DNA from: Balanoglossus misakiensis
Taxonomy: Eukaryota; Hemichordata
NCBI GenBank assembly: GCA_040954595.2
Contig: CM082596.2
Coordinates: 8,246,001-8,310,000 of the forward strand
Length of the DNA: 64,000 bases
Direction: 5' to 3'
Positions within the stretch are counted from its first letter, which is position 1. Every line of letters begins with the position of its first letter. Both the position numbers and the translations under genes were made by a program. This document shows, piece after piece, positions 1 through 12,457 of this stretch. Under the pieces are notes generated by a model, which was not told the DNA's origin, made no database searches, and worked only from the letters and a program-made list of their open reading frames with translations.

Positions 1-100
1 TGGCTTTCCCCTCGCCCTTGCCCATAAACACGGAACCGTGCCATAAACAAACGTTAATGGTCAGGGCGCTGTCCATTATTTCTATAATATTTTGAGTGAA
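1..100. repeat. Right half of a palindromic intronic element (copy C)
   Basis: The sequence matches the right arm and exit flank of the palindromic element at about 59075-59150 in copy A, at the same place in intron 2. Another member of the family is at 34960-35085. The window edge cuts the left half. Inside it is a small local palindrome around 'cacggaaccgtg' that the copy-A element lacks. No coding potential is seen. Confidence 0.6.
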
Positions 101-510
101 ACTGCTTTTGATGAGCTATAACATGAAACAGTGGAAATCTAGAAGAGCATTGAGCTACTAGCAGTTAAAGCTTATTCTTTTTTTTAAAACAGCAGACTAA
201 CTTCTTTGTAAATTTCTACATCACTTGATCGACACTAAAGTCATATGAAAACCTGTTGATGATACAAGACCTAGAGAGTGTAGTTGTATGATGGCTTCTC
301 TTTGCCTTTTATATTGGTCAGGTGACTTTCAAGAGAAGGGCTTCAAGACTATCATGAATTTTACAAATGTATTTCCTATCACAATTACATAATGCTAAAA
401 TGGAAATTATAATTCTGATATTTAGAATTCAAATTCTTTGCTGTTTCATAAGTAGTTATCCATGTGTTATTTTTACGCGGGATGACTTCCGGTTGATATG
501 AAACACTTAC

Positions 511-1739
511 CCATGGCCAGCTAAGGTATCTACCCCTTGCATTGACATTATATCCATCAGCTATCAGCGACTGGATCTTTGCAACGTCACCACGCGCTGC
601 AGCATTGATGAGAACCTGCAACATTCAATTCGCAAAACTAGTCATGTTTTTAAATATTCTCAAAATGCAATCATAAAATAGCAAAAATATAATAGGAAAA
701 CATGGAAATCTTCATTTATGAAGACAAACCGTGACACACTGTGGATAAAATGAAGACATCATATAGTGGGGAAACACTAGACTGTGTGATTATTTTTCAA
801 CAAGATAAAACAGAATCTCAAAAGAGCAGCATGCAAACTGAAACACAAAAACCTGTGGTGGCACTCCCAAGTAGAACTGGCATTGTTTGTTCAGCAAAAT
901 TTCAAGATAGCCCCTTTCTTGACAAAAATACTCATTATTTTGTGAAATACATGTATAGTTAAAAATTAGACAAAAATGCACCCCCTAATGTACATAAACT
1001 CTCTTGGCAATAATATTTTTATTACATGCCTCACCAGGTTGGTTTCATTGGATTGCCGTAACCTGGGCAACCAGTCAATATGACATTCACTGACATTCCA
1101 CATTTTCGGAATTGCCTATTCAAATCAATGCACTGATTTTGTACTCACATAGAGGCATGTATATAAAACACAAATAAATTAATTGCCAAGCAAATTAAGT
1201 TGCAGCCCTTTGATCTATGATACCGCACTTTATTGATCTTTAAAGTGTTGAAGTTTATCGACAATCTGTCAATTTATAGTTTTCACAATGTGACACACTC
1301 TACAATTTCATGTTCACGCAAAAATTGCATTGGTCAAATGCTTCAGTCCACTGGAATCATGAATAATCTCAAACATTATTCTGAAACACCAGTTACAATT
1401 AAATCAGTGTTTCATCTAGATGGGGGGATTCACCCCCTGTTGACATGTTGGCACCCCCTAGTAATTTGTCAAGGGGGGACCAGTGCCCCTTAAAATGACG
1501 TCATTCACATGTTAGAGATATTATATTCCCCCATTGCCAGAGTGGAATCCCCCCAACAAATTCTGGCAAAGGGGGAATTACCCCCCCCCCCCCCCCCCCC
1601 CTGTTGATGCCATCCTGGATGATACACTGTTTAATGTTTTCATCTTGATCAAACAGACCATATTTTCACTGGTGCAAACAGCTGAATGCAACTTTCAAAG
1701 GTCACTTACATTTGGGCCTTCATATTCCTGGTAAGCCAT
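511..1739 (-). CDS. Copy C: 5' end of a third ankyrin-ROCO paralogue (partial)
   Basis: Two coding exons are visible. Exon 1 (1739-1710) encodes MAYQEYEGPN and ends at a GTAAGT donor. Exon 2 (615-511) follows a TTGCAG acceptor and encodes 35 residues with an ankyrin-type helix pair (INAAARGDVAKIQSLIADGY), ending at another GTAAGT donor. Both junctions are phase 0. The arrangement is the same in copies A and B, which supports the short starter exon. The protein is expected to continue into further ankyrin repeats, a Roc GTPase and a COR domain to the left of the window; in A the next exon lies about 1.45 kb further on. In exon 2 it resembles A more than B. An in-frame ATG at 624 lies in the acceptor region and is probably not the start. 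Confidence 0.72.
1496..1503. promoter_or_regulatory. CRE palindrome TGACGTCA in intron 1 (copy C)
   Basis: A full cAMP-response-element palindrome lies in intron 1. It is kept at the equivalent place in B (43308-43315) and A (60485-60492). It sits next to C- and G-rich stretches inside a block shared by all three copies. Conservation may only reflect recent duplication, so activity is inference. Confidence 0.35.
1581..1601. repeat. Poly-C tract
   Basis: About 21 consecutive C in intron 1 of copy C. The matching site in B has a shorter run (about 43399-43412) and A has only six C (near 60575), so the tract is length-variable among paralogues. Confidence 0.9.
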
Positions 1740-2807
1740 GGTTTATGTCACTGACATTGCGTTGGAAGACATAACGTCATGCACTGGTCTTAAGTTGAGA
1801 CCAACAACTGTTAGCCAACGATTATAGTTCTATGGTGTCATCGGGCAAATCCTGTGATTTTGAAGACTGCATGTGTGGGTCTGTAAAAAGTCAATTAAAG
1901 TAACTATAAGGAACACTACTCTATATCTAACACTATGCAAAGAAAAATTATAATCTAGTTGTCAAGATCATGATGTCACACAAATTTGTTCACAGAACTG
2001 TTTTCAATTTTGCAGGAACTCTGTGACGCAGATATACACATTTTGACAAAACAAATTGCACCAAATGTGGACTTTTAAACAAAATAGATGTCTACACTCA
2101 CTGATGGTCAAGTAAAAAAATACCTATGAAGGACACTATCCCACGCCTATTATTAACACATAATATTACATCAGCACCCACCCCTGGAGCCCTACTTATC
2201 AGAGAGGACAGGTACATATCCTGATCGTACCATCGCCTCCTGGTATCATCCAAATGCGGTGACTTCAAAGTTAAGCAATTAAGGTAATGTTCCAACAAGT
2301 TGTTCTTTTGGACCAAAGCCACGAATGTGATTAATATCTGTGTTAAATGTCACAACGTAGCCACACTGCACCCAAAACTATTAAACTTAAAAGACGTCAG
2401 CTTGCATATTAACTCAAAAGTCATTGCAAAACAACATTGTTGATAATTAAACAGTAACTGGCACAAAGTTACACTGAAGTAGGAGGGACCTGTTTAATAA
2501 CTTTGAAGTTTTGTGTAGCTAGGATTTTATCTGTGAGGTGGTACCACGAAGCGACGATCGCGGTACAGTCAGGGTATTGTCGCCAATTCAAGTGGAACAT
2601 TTTGCTGCCACGCACAGAAAATAAAATACTGACTGGATTTCAAGTCAAGAACATCAAGGAAAATGAAACTACAAATTAATTACATGTAATGATTCTCTTT
2701 TCCATTATAAGGTTTGATATGGGCAAGTTTCCATTAAGGCTTGTTACTTACGGGAACGGACATTCTAAAATGTGACAACTACATGTATTGAGTTTCAGTG
2801 CCATGTA

Positions 2808-3000
2808 TACTGTAGAACAGGTTATGTTAGCGAGCAATAAATTTTCGCGAAATACGCGAGAGCCAAAAGAACGTGAAAATAAAAAGTTGCATAATTTTTT
2901 TTCCAGCGATACCGATGCAGTGAAATACGAGAACACGAAAATTACTCCCCGCATAACAGTTGCCTCTTCTGAGATCGCAAAAATAACCTGTTTTACAGTA
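2808..3000. mobile_element. 193-bp MITE with TA target duplication (copy C flank)
   Basis: The inverted termini read TACTGTAGAACAGGTTAT on the left and its near-complement on the right. TA dinucleotides flank both ends (2806-2807, 3001-3002), as expected of a Tc1/mariner-type non-autonomous element. The interior includes TTTCGCGAAATACGCGA. A same-length copy is at 45396-45588 in the flank of B. The flank of A lacks it together with adjoining bases, so that site is not a clean empty site. Confidence 0.7.
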
Positions 3001-3690
3001 TATCGATTTGCATGCAAAGAAACTTTAAATGTATTAATTGCGTGCATGTACAAGTAAAAATTAAATAAACTAGCACGAACCCTGTGCATACATTGTGTCG
3101 ATCAATTGCATTTTCCATTCAATTTTTGGGGGTTTCTGTTCTGTTTCATAATTCCTGCCATAAAGTACATTAAAAGCATTAGCAAAACTTTCCCTTGGCA
3201 CTGAGTGATATTTCCATATGGCGGCTTAATTCCTGTTTCTCATGTTAACACAAGACAGCTGTTATAAAATGTACTCACCATAAAGTGTCTTGGTGGCAGA
3301 CTTGGTACTTGCAAAAACGACTTCAAGTTGGAACTAACGTTTAGACACGAAGGCAGCAACTCTTATATTGGCTGATTCTTCAGATGGCTGTACTTATTGG
3401 TAGATCAAGAAAATCGTATGATAAGCACCAACCAATCAGTGGCCTCTTGGTATCACACAGATCTGGGGAATTAAGCAAAAAAATTTAGAAGCAATGTTTT
3501 TTTTGGACCAAAGCCACAGTTTTTGATAAATGCATATCCCTGCTACGTGCCCTTGGACCACATACCAATCAGGTGGTGTCCAAACTGATCAAAGCTCACG
3601 TGGACATGCCTAAAAGTCGTGCAAGAGACAAATGGGGATTAAAAGTCAACACAAGGTGAATGGAATTTCCCCAGACTGTGCTCCCTCCCT

Positions 3691-3768
3691 AGCCTGGCCC
3701 CAGACCAGTGTGTTTTAGATATATAGAAATTCTATCTATCTAAAAACACACTGGTCTGGGGCCAGGCT
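3691..3768. repeat. 78-bp palindrome AGCCTGGCCCCAGACCAG...
   Basis: Nearly perfect arms (about 30 bases) meet at an AT-rich centre. The same palindrome is at 46279-46356 in the flank of B, so it predates that duplication. A partial third arm (GGGGCCAGGCTA) follows at about 3810. It is probably a small foldback element. Confidence 0.75.
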
Positions 3769-6515
3769 GGCATACCCTCATCCCCCCAGAAATCAAAATG
3801 TCTGGTATGTCTGGGGCCAGGCTACTCCCTCCCCCATGCCCCAGTAGATTCCATGGACAATCAGTTCATATTCTTTGCAACCAAAAACTTCTAAACTTTA
3901 AAATGCAGTTGTTTATCAGGCAAGACTGAAGATAGCACCTTTACATATTGACACAAATTTCCCAGAAAAGATTTGTATTTTTGGAAAGTTATTAAGAAAA
4001 TTTAAAATTATATGGTCACTTATGTAAATTTAGCCACAGTTATCATGGAAAGTGGAGAGACTTATAGCCAATCAATTTTCAGTGGGTGGCCATACAAAAA
4101 AATAGCTGCACCAGGTTTTTCAGAGAACTCAGACATGCTGTTTTAGCCATATCTATATAAGGCACATGTTAATTAGAGGTGACTGTATACCTTTATAATA
4201 AGGGGAGAACTATTTGATTTCTGGGGGGATGAGGGTATGTCAGCTATTTTTTGATACCCAATGTTATCGCAATTTTTTTCTATTGCCAGCCCTACTTTGT
4301 TTTTCTCAAGGCACTGCAGTAGAATATTGTTCCGCCACCCCCCCCCCCCCAAATAAAAAATCCCCCCCAAAAATCAACTGGTCAACCCCTAACCTATAGC
4401 GCCACCAACGTTTATGTAGTCACTCCTACATAAATGACTGTTCATCACGCAATTGGTGTAGTCTCGGTTACCCAGACCCCTCTGCTTCTTCCGTTGGGCA
4501 CTCCAGAAAGAGTAAACATAAAAAAAACATGCTGAGAAGTGTTAGACCTGCTGAAACTGTCCACGAATTGAAAAGAGAGAGAGAGAACTTTGGCAAATAA
4601 TTTTCTAATATCGTCATATCATAATATCAAATGTTAATATAGCTGTGAACAGCAATAAGCGGGTTTCGAGACACTGCTAGCCCTATTGGTTCGCCTGGAG
4701 ATAGATATGTGCATATTTAATTAGTCAGGGTGGAGGATGTGGGAAAGTTGGTCAAACGTCATGTGAGGTCACCCTAAATATGAGCAGAAAATTTTGACAC
4801 TATATTGGTCCATGTCCAATAAAAACCACACATCTAGCCCTATTGGTTCGTGTGTACTTAGTTATGCACATAGTTAGGCAGGTGTCACAGGTGGTCCTAA
4901 ATTTTGGCTACTTATTTTGGTACCATCCTCCCAAACACCTAAGCTGTACCTGCTGTGGATGCCGAGATATGCGGAAGTAGGTCAAAGGTCACCCAAGGTC
5001 ACCCGAAATTTGGGCAAAAAAATTCGACCCAATACTCGTACAGATCCAACAAACACCAGACCTGTAGCCCTGTTGGTTTGCCTTGAATTAGGTATGCACA
5101 TAATTAATGAGTTAGGCAGGTGTCACAGGTGACCCTAAATTTTGGCTTCTTATTTTGGTACCATCCACCCAAACACCTAAGCTGTACCTGCTCTGGATGC
5201 CGCGATATGAGGAAGTAGGTCAAAGGTCACCCAAGGTCACCCAAAATGTGGGCAAAAACATTTGACCCCATAGTGGTACATATCCAACAAACACCAGACC
5301 TGTAGCCCCCTTGGTTCGCCTAGAATTAGGTATGCACATAATTAATGAGTTAGGCAGGTGTCACAGGTGACCCTAAATTTTGGCTTCTTATTTTGGTACC
5401 ATCCACCCAAACACCTAAGCTGTACCTGCTGTAAATGCCGAGATATGAGGAAGTAGGTCAAAGGTCACCCAAGGTCATCCCAAATTTTGGGGGATAATTT
5501 GACCCCATACTGGTTCATGTCCAACAAAAATCAGACCTGTAGCCCTATTGGTTTGCCTGGAATTAGGTATGCACATAATTAATGAGTTAGGCAGGTGTCA
5601 CAGGTGACCCTTGAATTTGGCTTCTTATTTTGGTACCATCCACCCAAACACCTAAGCTGTACCTGCTCTGGATGCCGAGATATGCGGAAGAAGGTCAAAG
5701 GTCACTCAAGGTCACCCCAAATTTTGGGGGATAATTTGACCCCATACTGGTCCATGTCTAACAAAAATCAGACCTGTAGCCCTATTGGTTTGCCTCGAAT
5801 TAGGTATGCACATAATTAATGAGTTAGGCAGGTGTCACAGGTGACCCTTGAATTAATTTGGCTTCTTTTTGTGGTCCTATGCTGCACACTGGCCGATAGG
5901 ACTATTGCACCAACCAGAATTCTACAAAACGACTTGGCCATAGCTTAACTATAGTGGAATACGTATAGGTATAGATTTCATAAAAAAAATTAATATAAAA
6001 AAATCGGTCGATTTTTCATATTATTTTTTCCAGTTGGAACTGATTGTTGGAAGGTAGGCTAGCTGCACAATAAATTTGAAGCTGATCAGCCCAGCGGATG
6101 TTGAGATATTGGGCATAAATCTAAGATCCTAGGTGGCCATAGCTTAACTATGGAAAGTATAGGCCTAAGGCTGGGTCCAATGGTCTTGAAAAATATGAAA
6201 AATAATGCTTTAAAAATCATCTCCTCAAAATCGGCAAAGACTTGAACATTGAAATTTTGCATATAGGACCCTGGCCATTTGGTCCACAAAGTTTGTTCAA
6301 AGAATTTTGATTCGTCATTTTTTATGCAAATGAGATCAATTTTAAACTTTCAATCCAAGATGGCTGCCAGGTCATGTGACCTGTTGCCATAGTTACATGA
6401 TCAGAAAATTACTTGCTTTGAGTTTTACCTATGAGCCAAATTTGAAGTCATTGGGTGCAACGGTCTTCGAATAGCGGCCGTTTTTAAGAGTGGGAAGAAG
6501 AATAATAATAATAAA

Positions 6516-7979
6516 TATAGCTGCAAGCAGCAATGGCGGGCCCAAGCCAACATAGCACATAGCAACATAGCAATAAGCATATCTGCTCTGGATGCCAAGA
6601 TACGGTTAAGTAGGTGAAAGGTCACCTGAGGTCATGCAAAATTTTGGCGCAAAATTTTGACCCTATACTGGTCAATGTTCAACAAAAACCAAAACTATAG
6701 CCCTATTGGTTAGCCTGGAATTAGGTATGCACATAATTAATGAGGTAGGCAGGTGTCACAGGTGACCCTCAATTTTGGCTTTTCAATTTTAATCCCAACC
6801 CTCCAAACGCCAAGTCTGTACCTGCTCTGGATGCCAAGATCTGGTAAAGTAGGTCAAAGGTCACCTGAGGTCATGCAACATTTGGGCATGAAATTTTGAC
6901 CCTATACTGGTCCATGTTCAACAAAAACCAAACCTATAGCCCTATTGGTTAGCCTGGAATTAGGTATGCACATAATTAATGAGATATACAGGTGTCACAG
7001 GTGACCCCCATTTTGGCTTTTCCATTTTAGTCCCAACCCTCCAAATGCCAAGTTTGTACCTGCTCTGGATGCCGAGATAAAGGAAAGTAGGTCAAAGGTC
7101 ACCTGAGGTCACCCAAAATTTGGGCAAGAAATTTTGACCCTATACTGGTCCATGTCCCACAAGAACGAAACCTCTAGCCCTCTTAGTTAGCCCAGAATTA
7201 GGTATGCACATAATTAATGAGTTAAGCAGGGGTTACAGGTGAGCCTAAAATTTTGCCTTTTATTTTGGTGCCATTGTGCTCACTGACCAATAGACAGTCA
7301 CTGTACAGGACTATTGCACAGACCAGAATTCCACAATAAGACATGGACATAGCTTAACCATAGAGGTATAAGTAAAGGTATAAATTTAATAAAAAAATTA
7401 ATATAAAAAAATCGGTCGATTTTTCATAGTATTTTTTTTCGCTTAAAATTATTGACACATGCTAGGCTAGCTGCACACCAAAGTTGGAGATGATCGGCCT
7501 AACAGATTTTGAGATATGTATGAATATTTATCCAAAATAATATGTGGTCATAGCTTTACTGTGTAAAGTATAGGCCCATGGCTTGGGCGAAAAATATGAA
7601 AAATAATACTTAAAAATCTTCTTCTCAAAATTGACATGGCCTATGGCCTTGACATTTGGCATGTAGAACCCTGGCCATATGGTCCACAAAGTATGTTAAC
7701 AGAATTTTGATATGGCAATTCATATGCAAATTAGGCCAATTTGAAAATTTTGCCCATATATGGTCATCAGGTCATGTGACTTATTAAACATTCACAAGGG
7801 TACTGCACCAGCTCTCATAGGCCTGCACCATTGTGCCAAATGTGAGATTTGTAGGTTCAGCCGTTTTCAAGATCTAGCTGGACAAAAAAACGACACAAGA
7901 AGAAGAAGAAGAAGAAGAAGTAGAAGAAAAACCCCAGTAATACCAATAGGGCCCAAGCCTGCTGGGCTTGGGCCCTAAA
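6516..7979 (+). mobile_element. Inner element 1, complete with hairpin
   Basis: It starts TATAGCTGCAAGCAGC then GGGCCCAAGCC. It carries three internal repeats (half-site clusters near 6615, 6849 and 7086), a unique 3' region, a GAA tract (7900-7927) and a terminal hairpin at about 7949-7976 with arms GGGCCCAAGCC/GGCTTGGGCCC. The first repeat has a changed half-site (AGGTGA). It is inserted in the AAT tract of the outer element. Confidence 0.75.
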
Positions 7980-9405
7980 TATAGCTGCAAGCAGCAATAG
8001 CGGGCCCAAGCCAACATAGCACATAGCAACATAGCAATAAGCATATCTGCTCTGGATGCCAAGATATGGAACAATAGGTCAAAGTTCACCTGAGGTCATG
8101 CAAAAATTTGGGCAAGAAATTTTGACCCTATACTAGTCCATGTTCAATAAAAACCAAACCTATAGCCCTATTGGTTAGCCTGGAATTAGGTATGCACATA
8201 ATTAATGAGATATGCAGGTGTCACAGGTGACCCCCAATTTTGGCTTTTCAATTTTAGTCCCAACCCTCCAAACGCCAAGTCTGTACCTGCCCTGGGTGCC
8301 AAGATATGGTAAAGTAGGTCAAAGGTCACCTTAGGTCATGCAAAATTTGGGCAAGAAATTTTGACCCTATATTGGTCCATGTTCAACAAAAACCAAACCT
8401 ATAGCCCTATTGGTTAGCCTGGAATTAGGTATGCACATAATTAATCAGATATGCAGGTGTCACAGGTGACCCCCCAATTTGGCTTTTCAATTTTAGTCCC
8501 AACCCTCCAAACGCCAAGTCTGTACCTGCTCTGGATGACGAGATATAGGAAAGTAAGTCAAAGGTCACCTGAGGTCACCAGAAATTTGGGGGAAAATTTT
8601 GGACCCCATACTGGTCCATATAACACAAGAACGAAACCTCTAGCCCTCTTAGTTAGCCCAGAATTAGGTATGCACATAATTAATGAGTTAAGCAGGTGTT
8701 ACAGGTGAGCCTAAAATTGTGCCTTTTATTTTGGTGCCATTGTGCTCACTGACCAACAGACAGTCACTGTACAGGACCATTCCAAAGACAAGAATTCCAT
8801 AATAAAATGTGGACATAGCTTAACTATAGAGGTATAAGTAGCCTAAAGGTATAAATTTAATAAAAAAATTAATATAAAAAAATCGGTCGATTTTTCAAAT
8901 TAATTTTTTCGCTTAAAATGATTGACAAATGCTAGGCTAGCTGCACAACAAATTTGGAGTTGATAGGCCCGACAGATTTTGAGATATGTTGGTATTTTTA
9001 TCTAAAATAATAAGTGGTTATAGCTTAGCTATAGAAAGTATAGGCCAATGGCTTGGTGAAAAAATATGAAAAATAATACTTAAAAATCTTCTTCTCAAAA
9101 TGGACTTGGCCCATGGCCTTGACATTTGGCATGTAGGACAATGACCACATGGTCCGCAAAAGTTGCTAAAAGAATTTTGATATCTCCATTCATATACAAA
9201 TAAGGCCGATTTGAAAATTTTGCCCATATATGGTCGTCAGGTCACATGACTTATTAAACATTCACAAGGGTACAGCTCATGCTCTCATTGGCCTGCACCA
9301 TTGTGCCAAGTTTGAGATTTGTTGGTTCAGCCGTTTTCAAGATGTACTTGACGAAAAAAACGGCACAAGAAGAAGAAGAAGAAGAAGAAAAACTCCAGTA
9401 AAAAA
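7980..9405 (+). mobile_element. Inner element 2, hairpin missing
   Basis: It begins directly after the hairpin of element 1, with three internal repeats. It ends in GAA repeats and 'aactccagtaaaaa', where element 3 starts, so the terminal hairpin is absent from this place. Confidence 0.7.
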
Positions 9406-11054
9406 TATAGCTGCAAGCAGCAATAGCGGGCCCAAGCGAACATAGCACATAGCAACATAGCAATAAGCATATCTGCTCAGGATGCCACGATATGGTAAAG
9501 TAGGTCAAAGGTCACCTGAGTTCATGCAAAATTTGGGCAAGAAATTTTGACCCTATACTGGTACATGTTCAACAAAAACCAAACCTATAGCCCTATTATT
9601 TAGCCTGGAATTAGGTATGCACATAATCAATGAGGTAGGCAGGTATCACAGGTGACCCCCAATTTTGCCTTTTCAATTTTAGTCCCAACCCTCCAAACGC
9701 CAAGTCTGTACCTGCTCTGGATGCCAAGATATGGTAAAGTAGGTCAAAGGTCACCTGAGGTCATACAAAATTGTGGCAAGAAATTTTGACTCTATACTGG
9801 TCCATGTTCAACAAAAACCAAACCTATAGCCCTATTGGTTAGCCTGGAATTAGGTATGCACATAATTAATGAGATATGCAGGTGTCACAGGTGACCCCCA
9901 TTTTGGCTTTTCAATTTTAGTCCCAACCCTCCAAACGCCAAGTCTGTACCTGCTCCGGATGCCAAGATATGGTAAAGTAGGTCAAAGGTCACCTGAGGTC
10001 ATACAAAATTTGGGCAAGAAATTTTGACCCTATACTGGTCCATGTTCAACAAAAAGCAAACCTATAGCCCTATTGGTTAGCCAGGAATTAGGTATGCACA
10101 TAATTAATGAGATATGCAGGTGTCACAGGTGACCCCCATTTTGGCTTTTCAGTTTTAGTCCCAACCCTCCAAACGCCAAGTCTGTACCTGCTCTGGATGC
10201 CGAGATATAGGAAAGTAGGTCAAAGGTCACCTGAGGTCACCCAAAATGTGGGCAAAAATTTTTGACCCTATACTGGGCCATGTCCCACAAGAACGAAACC
10301 TCTAGCCCTCTTAGTTAGCCCAGAATTAGGTATGCACATAATTAATGAGTTAAGCAGGTGTTACAGGTGAGCCTAAAATTGTGCCTTTTATTTTGGTGCC
10401 ATTGTGCTCACTCACCAATAGACAGTCACTGTACAGGACTATTGCACAGACCAGAATTCCACAATAAGACATGGACATAGCTTAACCATAGAGGTATAAG
10501 CAAAGGTATAAATTTAATAAACAAATTAATATAAAAAAATCTGTCGATTTTTCATATTATTTTTTTCTGCTTAAAATTATTGACAAATGCTAGGCTTGCT
10601 GCACACCAAAGTTGGAGATGATCGGCCTAACAGATTTTGAGATATGTATGTATATTTATCCAAAATAATATGTGGTCATAGCTTTACTATGTAAAGTATA
10701 GGCCCATGGCTTGGTCAAAAAATATGGAAAATAATACTTAAAAATCTTCTTCTCAAAATTGGCATGGCCAATGGCCTTGACATTTGGCATGTAGGACACT
10801 GACCACATGGTCCGCAAAAGTTGCTAAAAGAATTGTGATATCTCCATTCATATGCAAATAAGGCGGATTTGAAAATTTTGCCCATATATGGTCATCAGGT
10901 CACGTGACTAATTAAACATTCACAAGGGTACTGCACTAGCTCTCATTGGCCTGCACCATTGTGCCAAGTTTGAAATTGGTAGGTTTAGCAGTTTTCCAGA
11001 TCTACCTCGCCAAAGAAAATGACAGAAGAAGAAAAAGAAGAAGAAGTAGAAGAA
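9406..11054 (+). mobile_element. Inner element 3, hairpin missing
   Basis: Four internal repeats. The tail carries GTCACGTGAC at 10899-10908 and ends in GAA/GTAGAAGAA, where element 4 begins. Its tail closely matches that of element 8 (about 18420-18990), including the shared variant ATCTGTCGATTT, which points to a higher-order duplication. Confidence 0.7.
9741..9763 (+). promoter_or_regulatory. Representative nuclear-receptor-type site (DR1 plus DR4)
   Basis: Three perfect AGGTCA half-sites lie at 9741-9746, 9748-9753 and 9758-9763, that is spacing 1 then spacing 4. A DR1 is the consensus for HNF4, RXR and COUP-TF type receptors, and a DR4 for TR/LXR-RXR types. Almost every 237-bp internal repeat of both element subfamilies holds this cluster, about fifty in the window. 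Receptor binding is not shown by sequence alone. Confidence 0.6.
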
Positions 11055-12457
11055 TATAGCTGCAAGCAGCAATGGCGGGCCCAAGCCAACATAGCACATA
11101 GCAACATAGCAATAAGCATATCTGCTCTGGATGCCAAGATATGGAAAAGTAGGTCAAAGGTCACCTGAGGTCATGCAAAATTTGGGCGAGAAATTTTGAC
11201 CCTATACTGGTCCATGTTCATCAAAAACTAAACCTATAGCCCTATTGGTTAGCCTGGAATTAGGTATGCACATAATTAATGAGGTAGGCAGGTGTCACAG
11301 GTGACCCCCCAATTTGGCTTTTCAATTTTAGTCCCAACCATCCAAACGCCAATTCTGTATCTGCTCTGGATGCCAAGATATGGTTAAGTAGGTCAAAGGT
11401 CACCTGAGGTCATGCAAAATTTGGGCAATAAATTTTGACCCTATACTGGTCCACGTTCAACAAAAACCAAACCTATAGCCCTATTGGTTAGCCTGGAATT
11501 AGGTATGCACATAATTAATGAGATATGCAGGTGTCACAGGTGACCCCTATTTTGGCTTTTCAACTTTAGTCCCAACCCTCCAAACGCCAAGTCTGTACCT
11601 GCTCTGGATGCCGAGATATAGGAAAGTAGGTCAAAGGTCACCTGAGGTCACCCCAAATTTTGGCAAGAAATTTTGACCCTATACTGGTCCATGTCCCACA
11701 AGAACGAAACCTCTAGCCCTCTTAGTTAGCCCAGAATTAGGTATGCACATAATTAATGAGTTAAGCAGGTGTTACAGGTGAGCCTAAAATTGTGCCTTTT
11801 ATTTTGGTGCCATTGTGCTCACTGACCAATAGACAGTCACTGTACAGGACTATTGCACAGGCCAGAATTCCACAATAAGACATGGACATAGAGGTATAAG
11901 TAAAGGTATAAATTTATTAAAAAAATTAATATAAAAAAATCCGTCGATTTTTCATATTATTTTTTTTCGCTTAAAATTATTGACAAATGCTAGTCTAGCT
12001 GCACACCAAAGTTGGAGATGATTGGCCTAACAGATTTTGAGATATGTATGCATATTTATCCAAAATAATATGTGGTCATAGCTTTACTATGGAAAGTATA
12101 GGCCCATGGCTTGGTAAAAAAATATGAAAAATAATACTTAAAAATCTTCTTCTCAAAATTGGCATGGCCAATGGCCTTGACATTTGGCAAGTAGGACACT
12201 GACCACATGGTCCGCAAAAGTTGCTAAAAGAATTTTGATATCTCCATTCATATGCAAATAAGGCCGATTTGGAAATTTTGCCCATATATGGTCATCAGGT
12301 CACGTGACTAATTTAACATTCACAAGGGTACTGCACTAGCTCTCATTGGCCTGCACCATTGTGCCAAGTTTGAAATTGTTAGGTTTAGCAGTTTTCCAGA
12401 TCTACCTCGCCAAAGAAAACGACAGAAGAAGAAAAAGAAGAAGAAGAAGTAGAAGAA
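11055..12457 (+). mobile_element. Inner element 4, hairpin missing
   Basis: Three internal repeats. The tail (about 11900-12440) is nearly identical to the tail of element 5 (about 14010-14555), including loss of the sequence 'cttaaccata' and the variant ATCCGTCGATTT. It ends in a GAA tract. Confidence 0.7.
12299..12308. promoter_or_regulatory. GTCACGTGAC E-box palindrome in element tails
   Basis: This ten-base palindrome is the consensus for USF/MiT-TFE basic helix-loop-helix factors. It occurs at 10899, 12299, 14411, 15842, 18845 and 20306. Other tails carry one-base changes (GTCATGTGAC, GTCACATGAC), so the site is conserved in position but not in sequence. Confidence 0.4.

Larger units (their letters stand above)
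1740..4637. other. 5' flank of copy C, duplicated at 44328-47200 and partly at 60721-61880
   Basis: No gene is seen. From about 2650 onward the sequence is nearly identical to the flank of B (45200-47200). The first few hundred bases are also shared with A. A block near 2540-2600 with GCGACGATCGCGG is present in all three flanks and may contain promoter elements, but no TATA box or start site is obvious. The short open frames here occur in both C and B because they lie over repeat elements and are not credible genes. Confidence 0.7.

Noticed and set aside
385-624. ATG at 624 (and 42912 in B, 59664 in A) as the gene start
   Set aside because: In all three copies the ATG lies in a TGTT(G/A)CAG acceptor, and a better in-frame starter exon with a GTAAGT donor exists upstream.
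2748-3089. 113-residue frame identical in copies C and B (also 45336-45677)
   Set aside because: It runs over a TIR element and its flanks. Identity follows from recent duplication, and the A flank lacks most of it.
7949-7976. Terminal hairpins as transcription terminators or microRNA precursors
   Set aside because: They occur only at element ends, with arms copied from the element start, which explains them as element termini. Stem length (about 11) is short for a microRNA precursor.
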